DNA of 22,841 bases from Hydrogenimonas sp. (GTDB lineage Bacteria; Campylobacterota; Campylobacteria; Campylobacterales; Hydrogenimonadaceae). The notes under the pieces are model-generated. The model made no database searches. It saw nothing but the letters and a program-made list of their open reading frames with translations, and was not told the origin of the DNA. Numbering within the stretch: the stretch's first letter is position 1; each line of letters starts with the position of its first letter. The stretch lies in contig WGAW01000195.1 of NCBI GenBank assembly GCA_015494675.1, positions 1 through 22,841 of the forward strand. Reading direction: 5' to 3'. Below are positions 14,904-22,363 of the stretch, piece after piece. The translations under genes were made by a program, and so were the position numbers.

Positions 14904-16850
14904 ATGAGGGCGTTTCTTACCCAAATAGCCAAAGGTGCCTACAGAAGTGATATAGATAGCAGCTTCATCCCCCTTCTTGAAGAGCTGATACGAGAACATA
15001 TCGTAAAAGAGAGCGGCAAAACAGTAAAGCTCAACGAAAAGTACCGCGCCGGAACCGTAGACCTGCTGCCCTCCGGAACAGCCTTCGTGGAGATGATCGG
15101 AGCCAAAGGGAGGGACCTTCTCGTAGAACCGCGGAATCTTCACGGAGCCAAAGGCGGAGATTACGTCATCGTCCGCCGTCTGTTCGGCAAAGCCGGCAGA
15201 CCGTCGGCTAAAGTGGTAAAGATCGTTCAGCCCGCTTTCGTCTACTCGGTCGGCTACATAAAACTGACAGAGTCGGGCCCTATGCCGTTTCATATAAAGA
15301 CAGACCTTCCGATGGAGCTTAAAAGCTCAACCGAAGAGCTGGAGACCGATACCGTTTTCCAGGTAGACAACAGAACCTCGGAAATCATTCGCATACTCGG
15401 CTCCCTGAAAGATCCGAAAGTGGACGAAAAGATTTCACTGGCCATCTTCGACAAACGGGAGAGCTTCAGCGAGGAGGCCGAAGCGGAAGCGAGGAGCCGG
15501 GGAGACGAGGTGGACGCCTCTTTGTACCCGGAGCGGACGGACCTGCGCCACCTGCCCTTCTGTACGATCGATCCGGTGGATGCGAAAGATTTCGACGATG
15601 CGATTTTCTGGGACGACAGACGTGGAGTCCTGTATGTGGCCATTGCCGACGTAAGCAGTTACGTAACGGAAGAGAGCGCCATCGACAGGGAGGCGAAAAA
15701 GAGGGGCTTCTCCATCTACTTTCCGCACAAATCGATACCGATGCTGCCCAGAGCACTGAGCGAAAACATATGCTCTTTGAAACCGAATGTCGACAGGCTG
15801 GCCTATGTATGCCGAATGGAACTGGACAGAGATCGCCTCGAAGTGAAAAAACATAGCTTCTTCGAAGCCGTAATCCGTTCGAAACGGCGCTACAACTACG
15901 ACGAGATAGACGGCTGGTTCCAAAAGGGTCTTAAGGAGTGCCCGCAAGAAGAGAAGCAGACACTTCCCTTCATATTCGAACTGAAAAAGGTGACTGACAG
16001 ATTGAGGGAAAAGCGTCTGAAAAAGGGCTACGACTTCCGGTCGACCGAGGTTAGCATGGAGCTGGACGAAGAGCAGAACCTCCTCTCTACACGCATCGAA
16101 GAGTCCACCCCGTCGCACAAGCTCATAGAGGAGTGTATGCTGCTTGCAAACAGAGCCGCGGCGGAGCACTTCGACTACGGACTCTTCAGGATCCACGAAC
16201 CGCCCACGCGGGAGCGTATAGAGAAGCTGGTGGACGAGCTTGGTAAAATAGGGATCTACACCGAAGAGAGCATGGAGGATTTCCACTCGCTGGTGCTCTC
16301 TCTTCAGAAAGAGGCACGCAGAATGGATATAGAGCCGTATGTAGACCAACTCATAATACAGACCCAGAAGCAGGCGAGCTACAGTGCCGAAAACGTTGGA
16401 CACTTCGGCCTCGGTTTCGAACGCTACACCCACTTTACATCGCCGATACGCCGCTACTCCGACCTGACGGTACACCGTCTTTTGAAAGCGCTCCATTCAG
16501 GAGACGACGAGAGAAGGGAGTACCTGCTTAGAAACGTCGAACCGCTCAGCATAAGAGTAAGCGAACTTGAGCGTGAAGCGACACGTGTGGAGTGGGATTT
16601 CATGGCGCGTAAATATGCAAGGTGGGCACGGTCGCACAAGCATGAGACTCTTCACGCGGTAGTCGTCGAAGCCGCGCAGATTCCGGCCGCAACGACCGAT
16701 GCGCCGATTGTCGGGATGAGGCTCTTTTGCGACAAGAGCGACCTGTTGCTGTTCGACAGGATAGAGGCGAAAGTGAACATAGTGCACCTTCCGCAGGCCA
16801 AAATATTCGTCCTTGTCGAACGCTCAAAACATCTGCTTGAGGAGAGTTGA
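14904..16850 (+). CDS. rnr: ribonuclease R (RNase II family exoribonuclease)
   Basis: 648 residues, shorter than E. coli RNase R (813) but like the Helicobacter homologue. It degrades structured RNA 3' to 5' and takes part in rRNA and mRNA turnover. The cold-shock-like N-terminal part spans about 45-190. The RNB catalytic domain begins near 210 with C-T-I-D-P-V-D-A-K-D-F-D-D-A (220-233), which carries the catalytic and metal-binding aspartates; later blocks are R-A-L-S-E-N-I-C-S-L, the H-x-L-I-E-E-C-M-L-L-A-N block and F-T-S-P-I-R-R-Y-S-D-L-x-V-H-R. The C-terminal S1 domain is abbreviated and there is no basic tail. The ATG directly follows the HDOD stop, so translation is coupled. holA follows after 4 bases. 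Confidence 0.95.
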   Translation: MRAFLTQIAKGAYRSDIDSSFIPLLEELIREHIVKESGKTVKLNEKYRAGTVDLLPSGTAFVEMIGAKGRDLLVEPRNLHGAKGGDYVIVRRLFGKAGRPSAKVVKIVQPAFVYSVGYIKLTESGPMPFHIKTDLPMELKSSTEELETDTVFQVDNRTSEIIRILGSLKDPKVDEKISLAIFDKRESFSEEAEAEARSRGDEVDASLYPERTDLRHLPFCTIDPVDAKDFDDAIFWDDRRGVLYVAIADVSSYVTEESAIDREAKKRGFSIYFPHKSIPMLPRALSENICSLKPNVDRLAYVCRMELDRDRLEVKKHSFFEAVIRSKRRYNYDEIDGWFQKGLKECPQEEKQTLPFIFELKKVTDRLREKRLKKGYDFRSTEVSMELDEEQNLLSTRIEESTPSHKLIEECMLLANRAAAEHFDYGLFRIHEPPTRERIEKLVDELGKIGIYTEESMEDFHSLVLSLQKEARRMDIEPYVDQLIIQTQKQASYSAENVGHFGLGFERYTHFTSPIRRYSDLTVHRLLKALHSGDDERREYLLRNVEPLSIRVSELEREATRVEWDFMARKYARWARSHKHETLHAVVVEAAQIPAATTDAPIVGMRLFCDKSDLLLFDRIEAKVNIVHLPQAKIFVLVERSKHLLEES

Positions 16851-16854
16851 GAAT

Positions 16855-17835
16855 ATGTACAAACGCGATTTCGACATGCTGCTCGAGCGAAAAGAGATAC
16901 CGAAATCGGTAATGCTCTACGGCGACAACGACTACTATATAGACGAGTCGATAGAGCGCATAGCGGAGTTGACGGGAGCCGAAGAGACGATTCTCAAGCT
17001 CTACTTCGACGAGTACGATTTCCAGAGTGCGAAAAACTACCTCGGGCAGAGCTCACTCTTCGGAGACATAAACCTTCTGCTGATCAAAAGCGACAGAAAG
17101 ATTCCCAAAAAGGAGCTTTCGCAACTCATAGAGCTTGCGGCAAGAAACGACAACAGCTACTTCGTATACGCATACACCGGAAGCGACTTCAAAATGATGA
17201 CTTCGAGCTTCTCTCCGAAAAACGGCGCACAGCATGTACGCTTCTTTCCACCGAAGTTGAACGAAGCCGTTTCGATCGTACAGCAAAAGGCCGCGCAGAT
17301 GGGTGTCGAGATAGATCGATATGCCGTGGAGCACCTGCTGAACGCACTCGGGCTGAACCTCTCGATGGCCGTCAACGAACTAAAAAAGCTCTCAATACTG
17401 CCCGGGCCTATCGGCATAAAAGAGATAGACGAGCATATCTTTTCACTTGTCCCTGCGGCGATGGAGGAGTTTCTGGTCTCGCTCTTCTCCCAAAAGGGGC
17501 TCGACAACCTCTTGAAGCAGATAAACCAGCTTGGCGAGGATGAGTTCGCCATATTGCGTGCCATCGAGTACTTCACCTCCCAGCTTTTTCTTTTCCATGC
17601 CCACATAAAGCTCTTCGGCACCGCTGATTCGAGCGCTGTTCTAGGGTATCGCCTGCCGAAATATCTCGAGCAGCAGAGGGCTCAGCTCGCGACGAAGATA
17701 TCTACCGAAAGGTTCGAGAAGATACTGGACGCGCTTGCCGAGGGAGAGATTGCGATAAAGAGGGCCGGCGGATCGTCACAGAAGGAGACGCTCCTGCTTT
17801 CTATTTTAATAAAAATTAAATCTTTCTTAGGGTAA
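16855..17835 (+). CDS. holA: DNA polymerase III delta subunit
   Basis: 326 residues from ATG 16855, preceded by GAGGAGAG. An upstream start at 16813 would lie inside rnr. Delta is the 'wrench' of the clamp loader that opens the beta sliding clamp. Campylobacterota delta proteins are divergent. Here the clues are the N-terminal S-V-M-L-Y-G-D-N-D-Y-Y-I-D-E (about 18-31), the L-L-I-K-S-D-R-K block (about 78-85), the helical lid with L-S-M-A-V-N-E-L-K-K-L (about 168-178) and the C-terminal collar helices. The place between rnr and rpsF agrees with H. pylori HP1248-HP1247-HP1246. Its last codons are AT-rich and contain the promoter of the next operon: the stop codon is part of the -10 element. Confidence 0.88.
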   Translation: MYKRDFDMLLERKEIPKSVMLYGDNDYYIDESIERIAELTGAEETILKLYFDEYDFQSAKNYLGQSSLFGDINLLLIKSDRKIPKKELSQLIELAARNDNSYFVYAYTGSDFKMMTSSFSPKNGAQHVRFFPPKLNEAVSIVQQKAAQMGVEIDRYAVEHLLNALGLNLSMAVNELKKLSILPGPIGIKEIDEHIFSLVPAAMEEFLVSLFSQKGLDNLLKQINQLGEDEFAILRAIEYFTSQLFLFHAHIKLFGTADSSAVLGYRLPKYLEQQRAQLATKISTERFEKILDALAEGEIAIKRAGGSSQKETLLLSILIKIKSFLG

Positions 17836-17838
17836 AAT
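17833..17838 (+). promoter_or_regulatory. -10 element of the rpsF-ssb-rpsR promoter
   Basis: TAAAAT at 17833-17838 overlaps the holA stop codon (TAA at 17833-17835). It is preceded by an A/T-rich stretch (about 17800-17830), the typical context of Campylobacterota sigma-70 promoters. Initiation near 17845 would give a leader of about 75 bases with a hairpin. Read-through from holA is also likely. Confidence 0.55.
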
Positions 17839-17855
17839 CGCGATGCTCTTTGCTC

Positions 17856-17883
17856 TTTCTTTTCGAACAGGATCGAAAAGAGA
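17856..17883 (+). promoter_or_regulatory. rpsF leader hairpin followed by duplicated ribosome-binding-like element
   Basis: An 11-pair stem (17856-17866 with 17873-17883, one G-U) closes the six-base loop ACAGGA. It is followed by two direct copies of ACCACAAGG at 17886-17894 and 17901-17909; only the second forms the real AAGGAG site before ATG 17921. Many bacteria regulate rpsF with an S6:S18-binding leader. I do not see that motif's CCG bulge here, so this may be a different device or plain leader structure. Confidence 0.45.
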
Positions 17884-17920
17884 AAACCACAAGGGCTAAT
17901 ACCACAAGGAGATTATCCAA

Positions 17921-18316
17921 ATGAGAAGACACTACGAAACTCTATTCGTCGTCAAACCGACACTGACGGAAGAGGAGATCAAGGGACAGATCGAAGGGGT
18001 CAAGTCGATCCTGGAGAAAAACGGTGCCGAAATCGCCGCAACCTTCGACTGGGGAATGCGGAAACTGGCTTACGAAATAGAGAAGAATCCCCGCGGATAC
18101 TACTATGTAATCTACTATACCGCTCCGAGCAGTCTTATAAAAGAGCTGGAGAGAACCTTCCGTTACAATGAAGAGATTATCCGCTTTCTGAACGTAAAAT
18201 ATGAAAACAAAAAAGAGATCAACGCGTGGCAGAATCTCGTAAACAGAGCGGGTGCCGCGAGCGCTAAAAAAGAGGAAGCCGCCAAGACGGCCGAAACGGC
18301 AGGCGAGACTGCATAA
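17921..18316 (+). CDS. rpsF: 30S ribosomal protein S6
   Basis: 131 residues. S6 binds with S18 to the platform of the small subunit. The N-terminal [13 protein letters not shown] and the central [18 protein letters not shown] block are diagnostic. The [14 protein letters not shown] segment completes the ferredoxin-like fold by about residue 95. The rest is an Ala/Lys/Glu-rich tail, common in this phylum. ATG 17921 follows AAGGAG at 17906-17911. It leads the conserved rpsF-ssb-rpsR unit. Confidence 0.97.
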   Translation: MRRHYETLFVVKPTLTEEEIKGQIEGVKSILEKNGAEIAATFDWGMRKLAYEIEKNPRGYYYVIYYTAPSSLIKELERTFRYNEEIIRFLNVKYENKKEINAWQNLVNRAGAASAKKEEAAKTAETAGETA

Positions 18317-18334
18317 AAATTTCAAGGCCATTCG

Positions 18335-18805
18335 ATGTTCAACAAGGTAATCCTGATCGGGAATCTGACACGTGACGTGGAGCTGCGCTACCTTCCCAGC
18401 GGCCAGGCGCTCGCAAAGTGCGGCATAGCGACCAACCGTCGATACAAAGATGCCAGCGGAGCGCAGAAAGACGAGACGATGTTTATCGATTTCACCGTCT
18501 GGGGCCGCTCCGCGGAGGTGGCCAACCAGTACCTGCACAAGGGGAGCCGTGTGCTTCTTGAGGGGCGCCTCACACTCGAGCAGTGGACCGACCAGACCGG
18601 TCAGAAGCGAAGCCGCCACTCCGTAACCGTAGAGAATCTCAAGATGCTCGACCGCAAGGGCGAGAACGAGACTGCGGCACAGGGAGGATACGCAGAACCG
18701 GCGCCGAGCGGAAGACAGGCAGAGCCGGCCTACTCCGCTCCACAGAAGCAGCAGCCGCAGGAGCTGCCGAGTATCGACATCGATGAAGACGATATACCGT
18801 TTTAA
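18335..18805 (+). CDS. ssb: single-stranded DNA-binding protein
   Basis: 156 residues. The OB fold occupies about 1-108 with M-F-N-K-V-I-L-I-G-N-L-T-R-D-V-E-L-R at the start, F-I-D-F-T-V-W-G, Y-L-H-K-G-S-R-V-L-L-E-G-R-L and V-E-N-L-K-M-L. A flexible Gln/Pro/Gly/Ala-rich linker follows. The last residues D-E-D-D-I-P-F are the acidic tip that docks repair and replication partners such as PriA, RecO and the clamp loader. The gene lies between rpsF (18 bases away) and rpsR (38 bases), with AAGG seven bases before ATG 18335. It protects ssDNA in replication and possibly during DNA uptake with DprA. Confidence 0.97.
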   Translation: MFNKVILIGNLTRDVELRYLPSGQALAKCGIATNRRYKDASGAQKDETMFIDFTVWGRSAEVANQYLHKGSRVLLEGRLTLEQWTDQTGQKRSRHSVTVENLKMLDRKGENETAAQGGYAEPAPSGRQAEPAYSAPQKQQPQELPSIDIDEDDIPF

Positions 18806-18843
18806 CATATAGCCGAAACAGATATAGAAAAAAAGGATAGAAG

Positions 18844-19107
18844 ATGGCAGAAAGAAGAAAATACTCCAAAAGATACTGCAAATATTGCGAAGCAAAAGTC
18901 GAATTTATCGACTATAAAGATCTAAACAGCATAAAAGCCTCCCTTTCGGAGCGCTACAAGATAATGCCCCGCCGACTCACAGGCAACTGCAAGCGCCATC
19001 AGGAGATGGTGGAGAAGGCTATAAAGAGGGCGCGTGCGGCGGCACTCGTACCCTATATTGTCGACCACAAACGCGTTATCGCAAACCCTTTCGAAGAGAT
19101 CAAGTAA
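18844..19107 (+). CDS. rpsR: 30S ribosomal protein S18, zinc-ligand (C+) type
   Basis: 87 residues. S18 pairs with S6 on the 30S platform. The basic core [13 protein letters not shown] and the [20 protein letters not shown] block are the family hallmark. Cys12, Cys15, Cys49 and His52 (C-K-Y-C ... C-K-R-H) are the metal-binding set of the so-called C+ version, so the protein probably holds Zn2+. ATG 18844 follows AAGGAT. It is the last gene of the rpsF unit, and a stem-loop follows seven bases after the stop. Confidence 0.97.
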   Translation: MAERRKYSKRYCKYCEAKVEFIDYKDLNSIKASLSERYKIMPRRLTGNCKRHQEMVEKAIKRARAAALVPYIVDHKRVIANPFEEIK

Positions 19108-19113
19108 CACCTC

Positions 19114-19139
19114 TGCCGCTCCAAACTTTTGGAGCGGCA
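19114..19139 (+). terminator. stem-loop terminator after rpsR
   Basis: TGCCGCTCCAAA (19114-19125) is complementary to TTTGGAGCGGCA (19128-19139), giving a GC-rich stem of about 11 pairs with a tetraloop. Only a weak T-stretch (CATTTAAC) follows, so it may act as a weak terminator or as a 3' end stabiliser. It lies seven bases after the rpsR stop, where the operon should end. Confidence 0.65.
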
Positions 19140-19237
19140 CCGCATTTAACACTACTCCACCCTTCAACCGCAAAGCAGCGTAGCGACCGGCAGTGCCTGC
19201 ATGAACCGCAGATATGCAAAGATGTTGTAAAAAATTG

Positions 19238-19243
19238 TATAAT
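19238..19243 (+). promoter_or_regulatory. -10 element for the gene at 19273
   Basis: A perfect TATAAT (19238-19243) in the context TTGTATAATTGC, behind a run of A residues, with no clear -35. Initiation near 19250 rules out a TTG start at 19243 and supports the GTG start at 19273. The preceding 100 bases, after the rpsR terminator, contain no gene that I can see. Confidence 0.6.
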
Positions 19244-19272
19244 TGCATAGATTCCACAACAAGAGTTTTTTC

Positions 19273-19857
19273 GTGAAGACAGCTTCGATCGCCATACTCT
19301 TCCTCATCGCCGTTTTCGTTATGTGGCGGCTCAACGGTACAAAGAAGCCTCCATTTGAATTCAGCGGTCAGACTCTGCATCTGCACATCGGTACCTGCTC
19401 GATAGATCTGCCTACATATGGGCAAAAAGATGAGCTTGTAGACGTCCTTGAGATCTCGAGAAGAGTCGTCAAGCTTCCAAACGGTTCTACACTGCTCTAC
19501 GAGAGTGTCGATTTTCCGGCAACCTACGACTTCTCTTTCCCGCCGGAAGCGGTAGTCGCAAAAGTTTTCGGATTTACCGGCTACAGTGTAGAGGCCGAAA
19601 CCCGGCACATATCTGTTATAAAAGGTAAAGATTCAAAAGGGAGAGGCTTCAGTGTTCTAGCCGTGCCGGAAATTGGACACAGGCTCGAGATGCTCTACCC
19701 TCTCGATGAAGAGACGGCGAACATCTTTGTGGAGTGTCTTGTAAGAGGTATGAAAAAAGGGTTTTCGAACCCATCCGGTGCGCAAGAGATAACTCTCCAT
19801 CCCGACTGGAGCGAAAGCGAAATCGTAAAGCAGAATATGATAGAGAAAGATATGTAG
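19273..19857 (+). CDS. membrane-anchored extracytoplasmic protein, unknown function
   Basis: 194 residues from GTG 19273, preceded by AAGAG. The N-terminal hydrophobic stretch (about 3-19, I-A-I-L-F-L-I-A-V-F-V) is a signal anchor or uncleaved signal peptide; no lipobox is present. The rest is soluble with alternating beta-type hydrophobics: a strand pair around 28-46 (L-H-L-H-I-G-T-C-S-I-D-L-P), a basic-hydrophobic segment R-R-V-V-K-L-P-N-G-S-T-L-L-Y-E-S, and a helix around 148-165 (D-E-E-T-A-N-I-F-V-E-C-L). Two cysteines (about 35 and 158) could form a disulfide. I recognise no family and propose no function. It stands alone, with its own promoter, between the rpsR terminator and the repeat-bearing gap. 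Confidence 0.8.
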   Translation: MKTASIAILFLIAVFVMWRLNGTKKPPFEFSGQTLHLHIGTCSIDLPTYGQKDELVDVLEISRRVVKLPNGSTLLYESVDFPATYDFSFPPEAVVAKVFGFTGYSVEAETRHISVIKGKDSKGRGFSVLAVPEIGHRLEMLYPLDEETANIFVECLVRGMKKGFSNPSGAQEITLHPDWSESEIVKQNMIEKDM

Positions 19858-19916
19858 CCGATTTTACCCTCTCGAAATCTTGTGTTTCGAAGCTTCATGG
19901 GTTGCAGGGCCGTCCA

Positions 19917-19956
19917 CTCCTGCCAAACTACGGGCTCGGCGCGTAATTTGCGTAAT
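19917..19956 (+). repeat. 40-base intergenic repeat, copy B
   Basis: Matches 11541-11580 at 31 of 40 positions. The GCAGG-N10-CCTGC dyad just upstream (19903-19922) overlaps its start. CGGCGC-N5-TTGC (19937-19951) preserves the GG-N10-GC arrangement seen in copy A. It touches the left end of the large inverted repeat at 19955. No gene lies downstream on the plus strand before the convergent methyltransferase, so if it were a promoter it would drive a short RNA. Confidence 0.6.
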
Positions 19957-20105
19957 ACCGATCCGAAATAAGAAGAGAACGAAATATTCGGTCGTCACCG
20001 CAGCGAGACCTTCGGGAGCGAGTCGAACGAAAGCCGGCCGAAGGGCGGAGCACTTGTTGAGCGAGGATGAGGGCCGGGTGTTTCGTTTTCATTTGGGATC
20101 GGTAT
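19955..20105. repeat. 151-base element with long terminal inverted repeats and a nested inner stem
   Basis: The left end ATACCGATCCGAAAT (19955-19969) mirrors the right end ATTTGGGATCGGTAT (20091-20105) at 14 of 15 bases. GAGAACGAAA (19975-19984) mirrors TTTCGTTTTC (20081-20090) at 9 of 10. Partial pairing continues further in, and an inner pair CCTTCGG (20009-20015) / CCGAAGG (20038-20044) shares the same axis only roughly. It lies in the gap between converging genes. It could be a MITE-like element, a bidirectional terminator or a structured RNA. I see no coding evidence and no clear target-site duplication. Confidence 0.6.
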
Positions 20106-20114
20106 AATATCTCG

Positions 20115-20810
20115 CTACCCCATTTTTCTAAAGAGAAGCACCTCCTTGTCCGGCTCGTCCCCGCCGTAGAGTGCGAGGGGGTAGACCTGAACCAGCTCCA
20201 GGGGGCTTGAAGAGGCTATATCTTCCACATCGTGGTAATACTGCACGACGCGATCCACTTCGCGCCTGTAGAACTCCCCATCCTCTTTGGCGAAGTAGTC
20301 TATGGAGGTCTCGAGCCGCCCCTCCTCAAATATCGACTCCAAAACCAGCACCCGATCTTCCGAGCGTTTCACGAGAGCCCCCTGCGAAACCTCTTCGAAA
20401 CCGTATAGTGTATTGATATCCGCGACAAATATTCCGCCCGGCTCCAGCAGATTTTCGACACACCCCATAAAGCGGCCCAACTCTTCTGCGCCAAGATAGT
20501 TCAAAACGTCAAATACCGCGGTTGCGGCGTCGAATCTTTCGTCAAGGTCGCAGATGTCCGCAGCTTCCGCTTCGACCCCCATTCTCCTTGCGCGCTCGAC
20601 CATCGTTTCGCTCAGATCGACCCCCAGAACCCTCTTCAAAGATAGGCTATTGCGCACAAATTTAAGAAACTTTCCGCTCCCGCATCCGATGTCCAGAAGC
20701 GACTCCGGCCTCCACGGCGCAACAATTTCGGCGAATAGCCGGTAGAGACTCTCTATCTCCTCTTCGAATCCCAAAAGAGGTTCCACTTCGCCATAGAGCT
20801 CAAGCCCCAC
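20115..20810 (-). CDS. class I SAM-dependent methyltransferase
   Basis: 231 residues from GTG 20810, preceded by GAAGGTAG. The Rossmann-like SAM fold is shown by motif I, L-L-D-I-G-C-G-S-G-K-F (38-48), the acidic end of strand two, V-L-G-V-D-L-S-E-T-M (about 60-69), the adenine-binding A-A-D-I-C-D-L (about 83-89), and F-D-A-A-T-A-V-F-D-V-L-N-Y-L (about 92-105). The C-terminal half has a Phe/Tyr-rich beta segment as in methyltransferases acting on small molecules or proteins. The substrate cannot be told. It overlaps hisG by 11 bases and is the last gene of the coaX-hisG unit. A relation to histidine synthesis is not implied. Confidence 0.9.
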   Translation of the reverse strand: MGLELYGEVEPLLGFEEEIESLYRLFAEIVAPWRPESLLDIGCGSGKFLKFVRNSLSLKRVLGVDLSETMVERARRMGVEAEAADICDLDERFDAATAVFDVLNYLGAEELGRFMGCVENLLEPGGIFVADINTLYGFEEVSQGALVKRSEDRVLVLESIFEEGRLETSIDYFAKEDGEFYRREVDRVVQYYHDVEDIASSSPLELVQVYPLALYGGDEPDKEVLLFRKMG

Positions 20811-21417
20811 GTACTACCTTCTCCATCTGCGTATAGAGCTCCATTATCTCACCCTTTTTCGCCAAAAAGCTCTGCTTGTTGGCGATCAGGTGGGCTGACG
20901 ACTCCATAATCGTCTCCGCGACTTTCAGGCCGTTCTCTCTCATAGTTGTTCCGGTCTCCACTATATCCACTATCGCATCGGCCAGCCCTACAAGCGGAGC
21001 AAGTTCTATGGAGCCGTAGAGTTTGATCACCTCGACCCCCATCGCCTTTTTACTGAAGTAGTTTCGCGTTATGTTGACCATTTTCGACGCCACCTTCATA
21101 TTCGGCCTACTCCAGTCGATCTCGTCCTCGTCCCTGATTCCGACGGCCACTTTGCACCTGCCTATACCGAGGTCGAGGAGCCTGACGATATCGAGCCCCT
21201 GCTCCTCTATCACATCGAGCCCCACAACACCTATATCCGCTGCCTGGTGCGCCACATAGGTCGGGACATCCTGATTGCGCACCAGAAGAAAGCGGAAATC
21301 TCCCATTTCGAGTATCAGCTTCCTGGATTCGAACTTGAACTTTCGCCCGAATATCGTCTCGAAAATCTCCAGAGTCTCATCGGCGATCCGCCCTTTCGGC
21401 AAAGCAACGGTCAACAT
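20800..21417 (-). CDS. hisG: ATP phosphoribosyltransferase, short (HisG-S) form
   Basis: 205 residues. It condenses ATP and PRPP in the first, committed step of histidine synthesis. Visible are L-P-K-G-R-I (7-12), the N-Q-D-V-P-T-Y-V-A block, A-D-I-G-V-V-G-L-D-V-I, and the PRPP-binding E-x-G-T-T-M-R-E-N-G-L near the C-terminus. The C-terminal ACT-like regulatory domain of long HisG (about 290-300 residues) is missing. Short forms elsewhere need the HisRS-like partner HisZ for activity and feedback control; HisZ is not in this window. The ATG lies 7 bases inside the end of coaX, and the 3' end overlaps the methyltransferase gene. Confidence 0.96.
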   Translation of the reverse strand: MLTVALPKGRIADETLEIFETIFGRKFKFESRKLILEMGDFRFLLVRNQDVPTYVAHQAADIGVVGLDVIEEQGLDIVRLLDLGIGRCKVAVGIRDEDEIDWSRPNMKVASKMVNITRNYFSKKAMGVEVIKLYGSIELAPLVGLADAIVDIVETGTTMRENGLKVAETIMESSAHLIANKQSFLAKKGEIMELYTQMEKVVRGA

Positions 21418-22034
21418 CTATCTTCCTTTATCATTTTTTCCATTCCCCTGAAAACTAGCAGTTGATCCACCCTTGCTTCGGGAAAAAGAGGTGCGAAAAA
21501 ACGTGCATCCCCGCCGGTTATAGTAACCGGTAACTCAGCGGCGTAACTCTCCACAAGCCTCTTTACGGGGGCCAGTACCGCGAAACTGACGGCGCTCTCG
21601 GTATCTTGCGGAAGTCTGGAGAGATCGATATCCGGTTCTATATCTACCGCCAGTTTTGGAGATATCCCGGCGTACGCTCTTGTAAAAGAGGCGATTCCCG
21701 GCCAGATCCAGCCGCCTTTGTGCACCCCTTCGCGCACAACGTCGACGGTTACGGCGCTTCCCGCATCGATCACTACGCCCTCGTATATCGCAAGAGATAC
21801 GGCCTGCCTGTCTACACCGAGGCCGCGGTAGTCGCTTTTAAGAATCCCTGTTCCGTCCAGTTCCACCCAACCCGGCGCCTCTTCGGCAATTTCGGCACGC
21901 ACCTTCTCGTTTACGCATATAAAGTAGACGGAGCGCTCTTTATAGCGCTTCAGACCTTCGCCGAAATCGAGATGCAGCAGGGTACCGTTGTCGAGAAAGT
22001 GCATTCGGCTGTTCCCTACATCGCACAGAATCAT
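21411..22034 (-). CDS. coaX: type III pantothenate kinase
   Basis: 207 residues from ATG 22034, shorter than the roughly 250-residue average but like Helicobacter and Campylobacter homologues. It phosphorylates pantothenate, the first step of CoA synthesis, and this type is not inhibited by CoA. Motifs are L-C-D-V-G-N-S-R (phosphate-binding loop with Asp), Y-K-E-R-S-V, V-V-I-D-A-G-S-A-V-T-V-D (catalytic Asp), G-G-W-I-W-P-G and V-T-I-T-G-G-D-A. The start is inferred from the ATGA overlap with the TGA of the upstream gene; a GTG at 22052 would add six unfamily-like residues. The 3' end overlaps hisG by 7 bases. Confidence 0.92.
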   Translation of the reverse strand: MILCDVGNSRMHFLDNGTLLHLDFGEGLKRYKERSVYFICVNEKVRAEIAEEAPGWVELDGTGILKSDYRGLGVDRQAVSLAIYEGVVIDAGSAVTVDVVREGVHKGGWIWPGIASFTRAYAGISPKLAVDIEPDIDLSRLPQDTESAVSFAVLAPVKRLVESYAAELPVTITGGDARFFAPLFPEARVDQLLVFRGMEKMIKEDRC

Positions 22035-22360
22035 GGAGCTATTACCTTCCACCCCTCCGACTCCAGCAACCGCTTCGCCTTCGAGCAGAGCGGTGCCTCC
22101 ACAATAGCGAAGTTGATCATTATGGAGTAGCCGTAGTACCCCTCTATCGCGGATTTTAGCTCAAGCCACTCCTTCACATCTTTCGACACAACCCTGCTTC
22201 GTCTCTTGACGGCGAAAACGAGCAGATACCTGTTCTGCTGATCGAGCCCGTGATAGACGGAGATCCTTTTCCTGCTTCCTACCGCCTTCAAGGAGAAGGG
22301 CTCGAAACGCTTGAAAACGTACCCCCTCTCCAGAAGAGGGCTCAGAACACTCTTCATCAT
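22031..22360 (-). CDS. conserved-looking small soluble protein, unknown function
   Basis: 109 residues, no membrane segment or signal peptide. The sequence alternates strands and helices: a basic N-terminal third (F-K-R-F-E-P-F-S-L-K-A-V-G-S-R-K-R), a central hydrophobic strand (R-Y-L-L-V-F-A-V-K-R-R-S-R), a charged helix (K-E-W-L-E-L-K-S-A-I), a second strand (I-M-I-N-F-A-I-V-E-A-P) and a helix with C-S-K-A-K-R-L-L-E-S-E-G-W. This alpha/beta pattern with lysines after the central strand vaguely recalls a small nuclease-like fold, but no complete active site is seen and I assign no function. It starts three bases after the stop of the upstream fragment with no good ribosome binding site, and ends in an ATGA overlap with coaX. 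Confidence 0.75.
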   Translation of the reverse strand: MMKSVLSPLLERGYVFKRFEPFSLKAVGSRKRISVYHGLDQQNRYLLVFAVKRRSRVVSKDVKEWLELKSAIEGYYGYSIMINFAIVEAPLCSKAKRLLESEGWKVIAP

Positions 22361-22363
22361 CCG

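Larger units (their letters stand above)
19858..20114. other. intergenic region between convergent genes (257 bases)
   Basis: It contains a small TCGAAA-N7-TTTCGA hairpin near 19873-19891 without a T-run, repeat copy B and the large inverted repeat. Open frames of up to 75 codons cross it, but they run through the dyads and show no ribosome binding site, so I treat them as chance. Confidence 0.5.

Noticed and set aside
15435..16496. A 353-codon minus-strand open frame inside rnr
   Set aside because: Antisense to the catalytic domain of RNase R, without ribosome binding site or motifs; explained by codon bias of rnr.
19873..19891. TCGAAA/TTTCGA hairpin as terminator of the gene ending at 19857
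   Set aside because: A stem of only six pairs with AT-rich content and no following T-run; too weak to call.
19880..20107. A 75-codon open frame across the repeat and the inverted-repeat element
   Set aside because: The frame runs through palindromic sequence, lacks a ribosome binding site and has Arg/Ser-rich composition that follows from the repeats.
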